Origin: CAZSDW01 sp964605705
Lineage (GTDB): Bacteria > Fidelibacterota > UBA2242
Assembly: GCA_964605705.1 (NCBI GenBank)
Contig: CAZSDW010000006.1
Coordinates: 52,740 to 116,739 of the forward strand
DNA: 64,000 nt
Reading direction: 5' to 3'
Every line of letters starts with the position of its first letter. Position 1 is the first letter of the stretch. Position numbers and translations under genes: made by a program. Shown here piece by piece: positions 54,964 through 64,000 of the stretch. The notes beneath the pieces were generated by a model. It was not told the origin of the DNA, made no database searches, and was given only the letters and a program-made list of their open reading frames with translations.

Positions 54964-56241
54964 TTATTGTTCTTTAAATGTTAAAACTCTTAGAACCGGT
55001 CGGAAGTTGATCGGATTTTGATCCGATTCATTGTACAGGGTCAAGGTCGATATATTTGAATTGCCCGGCGTCGCCCACAGGACCAGTCCGTAATTCTCGA
55101 TATAGTCGCTGGTCACACCCTGCAGGAGCGATTTGAGACTCACAACCACACTATCGGCACTACTGCTGATTGACTGATAGGAATCATAGGCTTTATCCTT
55201 GGGATTGTATCTTGGATCGAACTCCCCCTGATCATCTATCACCGCTGTATCAACCAGGGTTACGTATAAATTAAACAGTTCGCCATATAACTGACTCTGC
55301 GCCCGGTCAATTTTCAGCTCCAGGTCCGCTTTAGCAATAATGCGATTTTCATCGGACAGGGAATCTTCAAACTCAAATTTCAAAAATGAAAAACTGGATC
55401 TTCCCGCAGAAATATTGAAACGGGTTTGGGTATCGACCGCCTGTTTAAATTTCAGAATGGCTAAATCCTCTTCAGGAGTAATTAAAGTCGTCACCGTTGT
55501 ATCACCATAGGGATAATCTATCTCCAGCCAGGGATACAATGACGTCTCATCGGAATAAAACGATTGGATACTTGCCTGGCTGGTATCAACCTGCATCAAC
55601 ACCAGGGTGTAATCTTCAGTGGTACCATTATACCATTCACTGATTAATGTCGTATCCAGATCGATGACAACCGTATCCGTATCCGAGAAAGTGAAAGTCC
55701 CCAGCAGGTCCAGACTGAAATCCGCAATGTCAAAGTTGCTGACATTTGAACTGTCTTCTGTCCAGGGATCCACACCATCGTTTTTCAACCAGTAAATACC
55801 AATATCAACGGCAGGAAAATCATTTCCGTCGGTCTGATACTGATGATAGCTTTTCAGGCTCAGTGACAGGGAAACAAATGAAGCAATGGAATCCGGCAGG
55901 TTTGCAAAATTTGAAAATTTCAACATAGTGTAGGCAAAGACATTCGCATCATTTCCGACATAGAGTACCCCGGATTGTCCCAGCGACGGCTCGGTAAAAC
56001 CCTGCGCAAAATTCAGCGAGTCCCGGGGAAGCGCCCGCATGACCAATGTATCTATTGCCAGCGGATTAATGGAATTTTGCAGAGTCGGAAGCTGCTCCTC
56101 ACAGCCACCGAATAAGACCAGTATTAGTACCAGGAATATATTCGTGATTGGAAAAGTCAGATTTTTTAAAAATGTATAATTACAACGCCGTGATCGACGT
56201 TTCTCGGATTTATAACTGTTCCACAATTTTAATAATTTCAT
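54964..56241 (-). CDS. Lipoprotein of unknown function (DNRLRE/DUF4270-like)
   Basis: 425 residues. A basic start runs into a hydrophobic segment and the lipobox 'LVLFGGC' (Cys about 47). The body looks like a beta-rich surface protein of DNRLRE type ('VFAYTMLKF', 'DIGIYWL', 'WYNGTTEDYTLVLM', 'YPWLEIDY'). The first 32 bases overlap the end of the starch-synthase-like gene, so the start is uncertain. I recall Bacteroidota having a DUF4270 lipoprotein gene beside a short starch-synthase gene and panC; the first two are in that order here. Function unknown. Confidence 0.65.
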   Translation of the reverse strand: MKLLKLWNSYKSEKRRSRRCNYTFLKNLTFPITNIFLVLILVLFGGCEEQLPTLQNSINPLAIDTLVMRALPRDSLNFAQGFTEPSLGQSGVLYVGNDANVFAYTMLKFSNFANLPDSIASFVSLSLSLKSYHQYQTDGNDFPAVDIGIYWLKNDGVDPWTEDSSNVSNFDIADFSLDLLGTFTFSDTDTVVIDLDTTLISEWYNGTTEDYTLVLMQVDTSQASIQSFYSDETSLYPWLEIDYPYGDTTVTTLITPEEDLAILKFKQAVDTQTRFNISAGRSSFSFLKFEFEDSLSDENRIIAKADLELKIDRAQSQLYGELFNLYVTLVDTAVIDDQGEFDPRYNPKDKAYDSYQSISSSADSVVVSLKSLLQGVTSDYIENYGLVLWATPGNSNISTLTLYNESDQNPINFRPVLRVLTFKEQ

Positions 56242-57049
56242 CTGCTAAATTCTGCCATTCTTCCGGAGATTCACTCTTTAGATTATAGGTGGATATTTTA
56301 GATTTTCCCTCTTCAAACAGCCGTTTAAATACAGGATCAGCGTTGTAGGTTTCCAGTAAATCATGTTCTGTATTTATTAGCAATGTATGGTCGCTGTTGA
56401 CATGCGCCGCCGCGACACAATCCAATTTCTTCCCTTTTTCAGCCAGTTGTTCATCAAGCACCTTGATACCGATTTTTTTATAGTCGCTGAGCAGATATTT
56501 TGAGTAAGGATTCTTGGAATGAATAATCTGAAGTATTTTTACGCCATCAAAATAGGTTTTATCCAGAAGTCCCGACCTGATAATCAGCGGTATTAAACTC
56601 ATCTGCCAGTCATTCAGGATGATGACCTCTGGCTTCCACCGTAAATAATTCAGCGTGATCAGCGCTGCTGAACCAAAAAAGCCAAAGCGTAAAGCATTAT
56701 TGCTGAATTCGGAGCCGGCTGTTTCTTTATATAATTTTGGCGTATCGTTGTTATAATATTCATCATGTTCCAGAAAATATACCTGAACCTTGGTATTGGG
56801 TATAAACGCTGATTTTACACTGGCTTTAATTTGGGTATCCTGATAGGTGAGATCCATGTCCCGAAGACGAATGACTTCACGGAGGATATAGCGTCTCTCA
56901 CTGATAAAGGAGTACTTCGGCATCATCAGGCGGAAATCATATTTTCTCTCGTTAAATACCACCGGTATTTCTTTAGAAAACGACGCTAGCTGATAACTCT
57001 CTGCAAAAGGCACTATTTCGGACGTTAAAAAATATATTCTTTTTATCAT
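56210..57049 (-). CDS. Stand-alone starch/glycogen synthase N-terminal domain (degenerate)
   Basis: 279 residues against about 480 for a GT5 glycogen synthase. It matches only the N-terminal Rossmann domain ('YFLTSEIVPF', 'FGFFGSAALITLNYLRWKPEVIILNDWQMSLIPL'; in parts FGFFGSAALITLNYLRW and PEVIILNDWQMSLIPL, 'IIHSKNPYSKY'). The loop that normally carries KxGGL for ADP-glucose binding reads 'AESYQLASFSKE', and the catalytic C-domain is missing, so activity is doubtful. Short forms like this are known in Bacteroidota. Overlaps the lipoprotein gene by 32 bases and is 5 bases from the CpoB-like gene. May have a regulatory or binding role; unknown. Confidence 0.72.
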   Translation of the reverse strand: MIKRIYFLTSEIVPFAESYQLASFSKEIPVVFNERKYDFRLMMPKYSFISERRYILREVIRLRDMDLTYQDTQIKASVKSAFIPNTKVQVYFLEHDEYYNNDTPKLYKETAGSEFSNNALRFGFFGSAALITLNYLRWKPEVIILNDWQMSLIPLIIRSGLLDKTYFDGVKILQIIHSKNPYSKYLLSDYKKIGIKVLDEQLAEKGKKLDCVAAAHVNSDHTLLINTEHDLLETYNADPVFKRLFEEGKSKISTYNLKSESPEEWQNLADEIIKIVEQL

Positions 57050-57053
57050 AATT

Positions 57054-57923
57054 CTATTTCATAAGTTGTTGGGCATTTTTTACAAATTCACTCTGGGGAT
57101 AATAATCGACTAATCGTTGAAACTCGTCGATCGCCTTCTCTCTGTCACCAATGGCAACATAGCATAAGCCGATTTTAAATTGGGCATCGTCATCTTTATT
57201 AGTCTGTTTAAATGCAAAAACTTTCTCGAATTCAACGATTGCATGTCGATATTGTTTCAATGTATAATAACATTCCCCGATCCAATATTGGGCATTGTCA
57301 GCTAGTTCATGATACCTGTCCTCTTCTAATAATTGTCGAAATAATTCGATTGCTTTCTCATTGTCGCCATTCTGGTGAAAGGTAAGCGCCTGTAGGTAAC
57401 GATCGCGGTAATTCCCGGTCGCCGTCACCGCCGGTTGCGCCGGCGCCGAAACGGACACCTGGCGTGTTTCGCTGAGACTGGAGCCTAATGACACTATCCT
57501 GTTTTCGAGAATTACTAACTGCGATAAAATCTCAAAATTAATACTGTCAATATAAACCGCGCGTTGCTCACTTTGCGATATTTGTCGCTTCAGCTTGGCA
57601 ATATCCTGACTGATTGACGCCGTCACCATGACCAGTGCTTTGGTAGAGCTATCCAGCTTAGCAATCTGTTTTCCGTAATAGTCGGGAACATCTTGAGTGT
57701 TTTGAATACCCTGAATATTTCCTGACAACCGGTTCACCCTATCAATCGTCTCGTTGAGATCCTGTTCAAGACTATCTATCCTTGAGTTAACGATCAATAG
57801 TGGATCCGGAGTGGTTACTGTTTTCTCCTTCGGCTTGGCAGACAGCGGTAAAACCAGGATCATGCATACAACACAAAAAGTCACAAAAAAAATGGTATTT
57901 GAGAGCAATTTTGTCTGTTTCAT
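57054..57923 (-). CDS. CpoB/YbgF-like TPR protein
   Basis: 289 residues, signal peptide to about 'PLSAK'. A helical, coiled-coil-like part ('NSRIDSLEQDLNETIDRVNR', 'LAKLKRQISQSEQ' area) is followed by three TPRs at about 170-289 ('GDNEKAIELFRQLLEED', 'ADNAQYWIGECYYTLKQY', 'AIDEFQRLVDYYPQS'). This matches CpoB, which couples outer membrane constriction with peptidoglycan synthesis. The usual tol-pal neighbours are not in the window. Confidence 0.8.
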   Translation of the reverse strand: MKQTKLLSNTIFFVTFCVVCMILVLPLSAKPKEKTVTTPDPLLIVNSRIDSLEQDLNETIDRVNRLSGNIQGIQNTQDVPDYYGKQIAKLDSSTKALVMVTASISQDIAKLKRQISQSEQRAVYIDSINFEILSQLVILENRIVSLGSSLSETRQVSVSAPAQPAVTATGNYRDRYLQALTFHQNGDNEKAIELFRQLLEEDRYHELADNAQYWIGECYYTLKQYRHAIVEFEKVFAFKQTNKDDDAQFKIGLCYVAIGDREKAIDEFQRLVDYYPQSEFVKNAQQLMK

Positions 57924-58019
57924 AATAAACTTCTAACAAAAATTGGATATGACATCCAGCGCTTAAAGCTACGATTTTCTCGTTAAAAAACAAAGAGTAA
58001 TTTATTTATTTGTCAGTCT

Positions 58020-59252
58020 TTACCGGGGACGTTCCAGACTGATATTCAGAACCAGTCCAATCATGATAAAGCAGGTCAAAACAAAAGAACCGCCATAACT
58101 CAGAAAAGGTAACGGCAGACCGGTCACGGGCATCAGTCCAATAGTCATGGCAATATTGATAAAAACATGAAAAAAGAAGACACTGGCAATTCCCAGTACC
58201 ACCAATGAACTGAATCGATCGCGCAGACGAAATGCCACATTTACCAGCAGCACTGTCAATACAAAGAACAAAAGCAGTACAACCGATACGCCCATAAAAC
58301 CGTATTCTTCGCCGATTACCGAAAAAATAAAATCATTATGCTGCTCCGGTAAAAATTTCAAATGGGTTTGGGTACCATTGCCGATGCCTTTCCCGAAAAG
58401 CCCACCGGAACCGATAGCGACCTGAGACTGAATTACCTGGTATCCCGAGCCCTGAGGATCGGCTTCGACATTAAACAGGGTAAGAATTCGATTTTGCTGG
58501 TAGGGCTTTAACCGATTCCATAAAACCGGTGTAACAAATCCGAGTGATAAATTAAAAATGAACAATACAATCGCCAGCCAAATCCGCTCCTTGCTAAAAT
58601 ACAATACGACAATCAGTACCAGCACCCAGATAAAAAAGCTGTAAAAATTAAAAGCAGTCAAAATACTGATGATCGGAGCTAAAATAATAAAAAGGTGGTA
58701 GATGCGAGCACCCGACCAGATCAGCATCGGAAAAACCAGCATGATATAGATCATTGAAGTCCCGAGATCCGGCTGCTTGAGTACAATTGCCATCGGAAAC
58801 AGAACCAGCAATAGCGGTATAATCAGAGATGTGAAATCCGATATGATCAGGTCGTTCTTGGACAGATACTTGGCAATCGCTATAATCACCAGAATCTTCA
58901 TGAGTTCTGACGGTTGAAAATGAAAGGGACCGAACGCCAGCCAGCGGTGAGTGCTGGCTGAAACGCCGAAAAAATAGGGCGTAACAATCAACACAATCCC
59001 AATTCCATACAGAATAAACGCACTGTCAAAAAGGATTTTCTTTTGCATGAAAAAGACTGCAAAAATCAGCAAAAGCCCCATGATCATCCACAATAACTGC
59101 CTTCCAATCACCTTTTTGAAAAAAGGTGCTTCCACATGCATGGATGCACTGAACAGGGCAAAGAGTCCAATCACACATAACAACAATACGGTAATTACCA
59201 TGAGGAAATTACTGTTGGTAATCGAGTTACTGATTTGGATTGTCTTTTTCAA
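58020..59252 (-). CDS. rodA: Rod shape-determining glycosyltransferase RodA
   Basis: 410 residues, about ten membrane segments. SEDS-family peptidoglycan polymerase working with PBP2. Visible: 'SASTHRWLAFGPFHFQPSELMK' (in parts STHRWLAFGPFHFQPSE), 'KQPDLGTSMIYIMLVFPM', 'PEQHNDFIFSVIGEEYGFMG' and 'LPFLSYGGSFVL', all standard for the family. It follows mrdA by 4 bases. Confidence 0.96.
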   Translation of the reverse strand: MKKTIQISNSITNSNFLMVITVLLLCVIGLFALFSASMHVEAPFFKKVIGRQLLWMIMGLLLIFAVFFMQKKILFDSAFILYGIGIVLIVTPYFFGVSASTHRWLAFGPFHFQPSELMKILVIIAIAKYLSKNDLIISDFTSLIIPLLLVLFPMAIVLKQPDLGTSMIYIMLVFPMLIWSGARIYHLFIILAPIISILTAFNFYSFFIWVLVLIVVLYFSKERIWLAIVLFIFNLSLGFVTPVLWNRLKPYQQNRILTLFNVEADPQGSGYQVIQSQVAIGSGGLFGKGIGNGTQTHLKFLPEQHNDFIFSVIGEEYGFMGVSVVLLLFFVLTVLLVNVAFRLRDRFSSLVVLGIASVFFFHVFINIAMTIGLMPVTGLPLPFLSYGGSFVLTCFIMIGLVLNISLERPR

Positions 59253-59256
59253 TTAT

Positions 59257-61059
59257 TCAATTCTGATGGGCTATTTGCACCGGATTAAGATTTTTATGAC
59301 AATAATTAAAAAGCCGGGCAGCTATCTGGGATGCTTCGCCTCCCCCGGAGCCGCCGTGTTCAACCAGCACTGCCAGCGCCAGCGTCTTTTCACCTTCTTT
59401 AGAATAGCCAATAAACCAGGAATGGGAATCCCCATGCGGATTCTGGGCAGTGCCGGTTTTTCCGTAAACATCCAGCCCGCGAACCCGGGCCGCCCGTCCC
59501 GTCCCGGTTGGCGTATTGACCACGTCGAACATCGCCTGTTCAACAAACTTCCAGGTTGAAGCAGAAATCTCAGTCACTGAATCGACCTCTAACGATAGAA
59601 AATTGTAAAAACGGTTTTGATCACGGTCAAAATATTTTAATCCCACATGAGGCGTTATTACCTTGCCGTGGGTTGCAATCGATCCGACAAAGCGAACCAT
59701 TTGGAGCGGTGTGACCAGTAAATCTCCCTGACCAATCACCAGATTCAGCTTATTGCCTTCCGTCCAGCCGCGATATCCATATTTTTCATCAAGGAATTTC
59801 CGATCCGGCACAACTCCCTCAGATTCACCATATAAATCAATGTTGGTCAGTTCACCGAAATGAAACATTTTGGCAAATCTTGCCCAGGTATCAACATCCA
59901 TCTTCCTGATAAGGGAATAAAAATAGACATTACAGGAATTCACAATCGCAGCGTGTAAATCCATTTTTCCATGTCCCTTCAGATTCCAGCATTTAAATTC
60001 CCGTCTGCCCAGACGGTAACTACCATGGCATCGGACAGTCGTTTTCGGATCAAGAATATGTTCTTCCAGGGATGCTAAAACTGAGATCAATTTAAAAGTT
60101 GATCCCGGTGAGTATGTTCCCTGAGTCACCCGATTGTACAGGGGACGTTCAGGATCATTCAATAGTTTATTCCAGACCTCGGACTCGACGATACCGGAAA
60201 ACAAATTCGGAGAATAATCGGGTTTGCTGACGAGGCTGAGGATTTCACCATTCTTGGCATCCAGTATGACTGCTACACCCTTTTTACCTTCTAGCAGACC
60301 TTCGGCATATTCCTGTAATCCAAGATCCAGTGTCAAATAAAGATCGTTTCCGAACTCCGATCCCACACTTCGTTTATCCTGAACTTCGCCAACCTCCTGT
60401 CCAAATACGTTGACCTGAATATAACTGAATCCGCGCTTACCACGCAAAATATGCTCGTATTCCCGCTCGACCCCCTGCCATCCGACCAAATCTCCCGGTT
60501 TATATCCGTAATCCTTGATTACCTGTAAATCTTCCTGATCAATCTCGCGAAGATAACCGACCACGTGGCAAAGATTGGCATTGGACGGAAATGAACGGAT
60601 CGGCTCCAGCGAATACATGACACCTGGTAATTCAAGGCGGCGTTCTTCCAGCCGGCTCAAGGTTTCAAAATCGATATCTTCGGCAATGCGCACCGGCAAA
60701 AACTGTCCCTGCCAGTTTTTCTTCTCACGACGACGGATTTCCCGTTCAGACAAATTAAGAATTTTACTGAGGAGAGAATATGCCGAATCATTCTTGGCAA
60801 CTTCGTAGGGAATCAGATTGACATTGTATTGGGATTTATTATCAACAATGATATTTCCATTGCGGTCAAAAATAATTCCCCGGGGTGCTTCCTTGGAGAC
60901 GACTCTGATCCGATTCGCCTCGGCAATCCCGGCAAACCGGCTGTGTTCGACAATTTGCAGTTGATAAAGCCTGGCACCCAGGACCAGGAAAAGGGCAAAC
61001 ACTGCCAACAGCAAAAGATTTCGTTGAACCGAGGTTACATTATTCTGCGAATAGACCAT
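59257..61059 (-). CDS. mrdA: Penicillin-binding protein 2
   Basis: 600 residues. One N-terminal membrane helix, a pedestal domain, then the transpeptidase: SxxK with S320 and K323 in 'YSPGSTFKL', SxN at S375-N377 in 'NSCNV', KTG at K534 in 'YGKTGTAQNPHG'. Cross-links peptidoglycan along the cell wall of rods. Two bases from mreD. Confidence 0.96.
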   Translation of the reverse strand: MVYSQNNVTSVQRNLLLLAVFALFLVLGARLYQLQIVEHSRFAGIAEANRIRVVSKEAPRGIIFDRNGNIIVDNKSQYNVNLIPYEVAKNDSAYSLLSKILNLSEREIRRREKKNWQGQFLPVRIAEDIDFETLSRLEERRLELPGVMYSLEPIRSFPSNANLCHVVGYLREIDQEDLQVIKDYGYKPGDLVGWQGVEREYEHILRGKRGFSYIQVNVFGQEVGEVQDKRSVGSEFGNDLYLTLDLGLQEYAEGLLEGKKGVAVILDAKNGEILSLVSKPDYSPNLFSGIVESEVWNKLLNDPERPLYNRVTQGTYSPGSTFKLISVLASLEEHILDPKTTVRCHGSYRLGRREFKCWNLKGHGKMDLHAAIVNSCNVYFYSLIRKMDVDTWARFAKMFHFGELTNIDLYGESEGVVPDRKFLDEKYGYRGWTEGNKLNLVIGQGDLLVTPLQMVRFVGSIATHGKVITPHVGLKYFDRDQNRFYNFLSLEVDSVTEISASTWKFVEQAMFDVVNTPTGTGRAARVRGLDVYGKTGTAQNPHGDSHSWFIGYSKEGEKTLALAVLVEHGGSGGGEASQIAARLFNYCHKNLNPVQIAHQN

Positions 61060-61061
61060 AT

Positions 61062-61538
61062 TTAATTGGTTTCAATAGGCAGGCTGTAATCCAGAAGGAT
61101 AAATATTATCGAGGTATAAAGGAATTCCGGAAGAATATAGCGTAAAAGAATAAATTGGATTCCGTAGCCTGAGGATTTAAAATTTATCAGAAAAAAGATC
61201 GTAAAATGAATCAATATCACTAAACAAGCGATCGAATAATAGACAAAACTATTAAACCGGTTGTGACTGTTTTTCAGGTAACCGGCAAGAAATCCGGCAA
61301 CCGTTTTTGACAATGCTGATAGCCCCAAGAATGATCCGATCCCGATAAAATCAACAATCAAACCGATACTGAAGCCAAACAATTGACCAAATACCCGTCC
61401 CTGTAAAATTGCCACATATAGCACCAATATCAGGATAAAATCCGGTTTAATGCTCTGAATGGTCAACCATGGCGCTACGATAAGTTGCAGCAAAATTGCC
61501 AGTAAACTGAATCCGAATAAAATGCCGAATTTTTTCAT
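61062..61538 (-). CDS. mreD: Rod shape-determining protein MreD
   Basis: 158 residues, about five membrane segments, with 'SIKPDFILILVLYVAILQGR' (parts SIKPDFILILVLY, VAILQGR) and 'FGFSIGLIVD' matching MreD. Starts at 61538, one base after mreC's stop. Sits between mreC and mrdA as usual. Confidence 0.88.
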   Translation of the reverse strand: MKKFGILFGFSLLAILLQLIVAPWLTIQSIKPDFILILVLYVAILQGRVFGQLFGFSIGLIVDFIGIGSFLGLSALSKTVAGFLAGYLKNSHNRFNSFVYYSIACLVILIHFTIFFLINFKSSGYGIQFILLRYILPEFLYTSIIFILLDYSLPIETN

Positions 61539-61539
61539 A

Positions 61540-62328
61540 TCAATAGGATAAAATTACAAACGCCTCTTCAATTGTATCGATGTCTGCATAGGGACGGATA
61601 ATCACAGATTGGAAGGGCTCGTTTTCCGAACTGTGGACTTCAACAACCTCGCCAACAATAATATTTGGCGGATATATTTCACTGTAACCGGAGGTAAGCA
61701 CCTGCTCTCCGGGATGGATCTCAGCCGTATTTGGAATTTCCCTTACAATGGCATTACCATCGGGTAACCAGCTGACAATTCCCAATACCCGGGAATTTTG
61801 AAATTTGACACTCAACCTGAAATTAACATCCAGGAATATCTGACACTGAGTAGTTCTCTCGCCCACCGCAACAGTCTTTCCGATAATCCCCTTAGTCGAT
61901 ATGACTGCCATATTCGGAAGAATTCCGTCTTTTTTTCCAACGTTTATCAACACCGAATTGGCGATCGGTGTCGTGCCTCGGTTAATGACCTTTGCCGGGA
62001 CCAGTTTAAAAGAAGTACTGTCCAAAAATCCCAGCATCTGTTTCAGACGCTGATTTTCAATGTACGCCTCTTTCATTTCAACATTCTGAAGCTTCAACTT
62101 GAGGTTCTCGTGCTTCAATTCCTCATTTTCCAGCATAAGACCGGATAGCTGGTCAATCCAGATACCGGGAAAGTGGATAAATGAAAATAGGTCGGAAACA
62201 TCCCCCTGGAGCGATCTGACTTGAGGAACTTCGTTCATAAAAAGAATGATAAAGGATAGTAGAATTAAAAAGACAAACAGTAAGTAATCATAAAAATCAA
62301 ACAGAAGTGATATTATTTTTTTCCACAT
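61540..62328 (-). CDS. mreC: Rod shape-determining protein MreC
   Basis: 262 residues: a cytosolic N-terminus, one membrane helix, a coiled coil ('ENEELKHENLKLKLQNVEM') and the periplasmic beta-barrel domains ('KVINRGTTPIANSVLINVGKKDG' in parts KVINRGTT and SVLINVGKKDGI). Links MreB to PBP2/RodA. Five bases from mreB. Confidence 0.95.
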   Translation of the reverse strand: MWKKIISLLFDFYDYLLFVFLILLSFIILFMNEVPQVRSLQGDVSDLFSFIHFPGIWIDQLSGLMLENEELKHENLKLKLQNVEMKEAYIENQRLKQMLGFLDSTSFKLVPAKVINRGTTPIANSVLINVGKKDGILPNMAVISTKGIIGKTVAVGERTTQCQIFLDVNFRLSVKFQNSRVLGIVSWLPDGNAIVREIPNTAEIHPGEQVLTSGYSEIYPPNIIVGEVVEVHSSENEPFQSVIIRPYADIDTIEEAFVILSY

Positions 62329-62332
62329 CTAC

Positions 62333-63346
62333 TTAAACAAGCACTTCTTTGTACTTATCGATATCCTCAATTATTATCCCGGTCCCCTTAACAACCGATA
62401 AAAGCGGTTCTTCGGCAACATTCACAGGTAAATCGGTTTCAACCCGGATCCGCTGATCGAGTCCTTTTAATTGTGAACCGCCCCCGGTCAGGATAATGCC
62501 CCGGTCCAGAATATCCGATGATAATTCCGGTGGTGTCATTTCCAAAGCCTGCTTAATCGCCTGCGCGATCAGGTCGATGGTATCTTTCAAGCACTCTCGA
62601 ATCTCAACCGAAGAGACCTCGATAGTTTTCGGAATTCCAGCCACAAGACTGCGACCTTTTACCTGGATTGTCGTGTCATTAATCGGCATGGCGGAACCGA
62701 CCGAACATTTGATCCATTCTGAGGTTCTTTCACCAATCAGCAGATTGTGTTCGGATTTAAAATATTGAATAATCGCGTCGTCCATTTCATCGCCAGCCAC
62801 CCGAATCGCCTGTTTGGTGACAATACCGTTCAGAGCGATAACAGCGATTTCTGTTGTGCCACCGCCAATATCGACAATAATATTACCGACCGGTTTCGAG
62901 ATATCAATGCCAATTCCAATCGCCGCCGCCACCGGTTCTTCCACCAGATAGACTTCCCGCGCGTTAGCACGGTCGGCGGAATCGCGGACCGCTCGTTTTT
63001 CTACCTCAGTAATACCGGATGGAATACAGATAACGATCCGCGGACGGGCAATCCGGCTCATATTGATTTTGCGGATAAAACCGCGAATCATCGCATCGGA
63101 CATCTCGAAATCCGCGATGACTCCGTCTTTCAACGGTCGAATCGTCGTGATATCCCGGTGTGTTTTGCCCAGCATCTCTTTGGCATCACTGCCAACCGCG
63201 ACCACCTCGCCATCGTGGGCTGACCGGGCGACTATGCTCGGTTCATTCAACAGAATCCCTTTGCCTTTCATGTATATCAAGGTGTTGGCGGTACCCAGAT
63301 CTATGGCAATATCACCCGCAAAAATATTGAAAAACGAGAATCCCAT
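62333..63346 (-). CDS. mreB: Rod shape-determining actin homologue MreB
   Basis: 337 residues. Actin-like ATPase; 'DLGTANTLIYMKGKGI' (phosphate 1), 'DIGGGTTEIAVIAL' (phosphate 2) and 'ILTGGGSQLKGLD' (adenosine region). Forms membrane filaments that direct elongation. First gene of mreBCD-mrdA-rodA; 14 bases from purH. Confidence 0.98.
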   Translation of the reverse strand: MGFSFFNIFAGDIAIDLGTANTLIYMKGKGILLNEPSIVARSAHDGEVVAVGSDAKEMLGKTHRDITTIRPLKDGVIADFEMSDAMIRGFIRKINMSRIARPRIVICIPSGITEVEKRAVRDSADRANAREVYLVEEPVAAAIGIGIDISKPVGNIIVDIGGGTTEIAVIALNGIVTKQAIRVAGDEMDDAIIQYFKSEHNLLIGERTSEWIKCSVGSAMPINDTTIQVKGRSLVAGIPKTIEVSSVEIRECLKDTIDLIAQAIKQALEMTPPELSSDILDRGIILTGGGSQLKGLDQRIRVETDLPVNVAEEPLLSVVKGTGIIIEDIDKYKEVLV

Positions 63347-63360
63347 AATCGCTCCAAAAA

Positions 63361-64000
63361 TTAGTGTTTAAAAACTCTTTTATGTGTAAATAACATAAAC
63401 ATTCCATGCTCATTACATGCATCAATAACTTCAGCATCCCGGACACTGCCTCCCGGCTGTATCGCACCAGCAATACCCTGCTCAGCCGCCAGATCAATGG
63501 AATCCCGGAATGGGAAAAATGCATCGGAAGCAACCACCGTATTATTAATGTCCAAACCGGCTTCGCCAGCCTTACGAATCGCTATTTTCAATGAATCCAC
63601 CCGGGACATCTGACCTGCTCCGACACCGACGGTCCCATTTTCATCAGCCAGGACAATGGCATTCGATTTGGCATGCTTGACCACATGCCATCCAAGCCGT
63701 AATGCACTAAGATATTTTCCAGTGGGGCTCACTTTGGTCACTATTTTCCAGTCATCTTCAATATCGTCAGAGGATTGAATTTCCTGGATCAGCAAACCCT
63801 TTCCATAGCCCTTGATATCATAATCGGTCTGTAAAAAAGCTTCATTGGGAATCAGTAATCGCAGGTTTTTGCGCTGCTTCAGAATTTCGCGTGCTTCGAC
63901 GGTATAATCGGGTGCTACAATGCACTCCAGGAAGCTCCTGGTAAAGTCCTCCGCGAGCGCCTTGTCAACCGGGCGATTTACTCCGACAATCCCGCCAAAG
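63361..64000 (-). CDS. purH: Bifunctional AICAR formyltransferase/IMP cyclohydrolase (C-terminal part)
   Basis: 213 codons in the window, open at the right edge. 'FGGIVGVNRPVDKALAEDF' (parts FGGIVGVNRPVD), 'CIVAPDYTVEA', 'LRLGWHVVKHAKSNAIVLAD' and 'AIQPGGSVRDAEVIDACNE' are hallmark PurH C-terminal motifs: it adds the formyl group of the last two steps of IMP synthesis. The upstream cyclohydrolase part lies outside. Shares strand and close spacing with mreB. Confidence 0.95.
   Translation of the reverse strand, partial: FGGIVGVNRPVDKALAEDFTRSFLECIVAPDYTVEAREILKQRKNLRLLIPNEAFLQTDYDIKGYGKGLLIQEIQSSDDIEDDWKIVTKVSPTGKYLSALRLGWHVVKHAKSNAIVLADENGTVGVGAGQMSRVDSLKIAIRKAGEAGLDINNTVVASDAFFPFRDSIDLAAEQGIAGAIQPGGSVRDAEVIDACNEHGMFMLFTHKRVFKH

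Overview
The window (roughly 44% GC by eye, densely coded, almost no tRNA/rRNA or phage signal) looks like a chromosome piece from a Gram-negative member of the FCB superphylum outside the classical Bacteroidota, most like Marinimicrobia, KSB1 or Calditrichota. Reasons: several secreted proteins end in a 'YPNPFNP'-type type IX secretion (T9SS) sorting domain; two PorV/PorQ-family outer membrane proteins occur; there is a TonB receptor with an N-terminal carboxypeptidase-like domain but no SusD; a BamD, many lipoproteins and the promoters I can read are TTGACA/TATAAT-like rather than the Bacteroidota -33/-7 type. The phylum assignment is inference.

Region 1 (1-22445) is a glucuronoxylan utilisation locus. 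On the minus strand GH115 (alpha-glucuronidase), GH43 and a T9SS-tagged GH10 xylanase form one operon; a PA14-containing GH3 beta-xylosidase lies nearby; a LacI-family regulator sits between them. Four copies of a 16-bp palindrome (core ATTGAACCG) lie upstream of GH115, the regulator, the GH3/outer-membrane divergent region and a uroporphyrinogen-decarboxylase-like methyltransferase. Two of these overlap well-formed promoters. The plus-strand operon 13093-22445 (parvulin-like lipoprotein, TonB receptor, large surface protein with sorting domain, PorV-like protein) is driven by one of those promoters and looks like a SusD-free glycan capture and uptake apparatus. A homocysteine methyltransferase plus the URO-D-like protein at the left end may deal with the methyl group of 4-O-methylglucuronate (hypothesis).

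Region 2 (22804-37087) is an exoprotein cluster on the minus strand: a 3153-residue repeat protein carrying a perfect 651-bp tandem duplication and a 225-bp one, two beta-helix paralogues, a cohesin-like lipoprotein and a CsgG/LpoB-like PEGA protein. It is punctuated by small multi-hairpin repeat elements.

Region 3 (37220-57923) is mostly housekeeping and envelope genes on the minus strand: CAAX protease, lepA, nadD, bamD, a DUF5683-like protein, a gluzincin/beta-propeller protein, an M6-like protein without its zinc site, a PorV-family protein, a Trm112-like small protein, nrdR, glyA, rpiB, TPR proteins, an outer membrane barrel protein, a lipoprotein and a stand-alone starch-synthase N-domain.

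Region 4 (58020-64000) is the rod-shape/elongasome operon purH-mreB-mreC-mreD-mrdA-rodA. The cell is therefore predicted to be a rod with an active PBP2/RodA elongation machine, T9SS-like export and xylan-degrading capacity.
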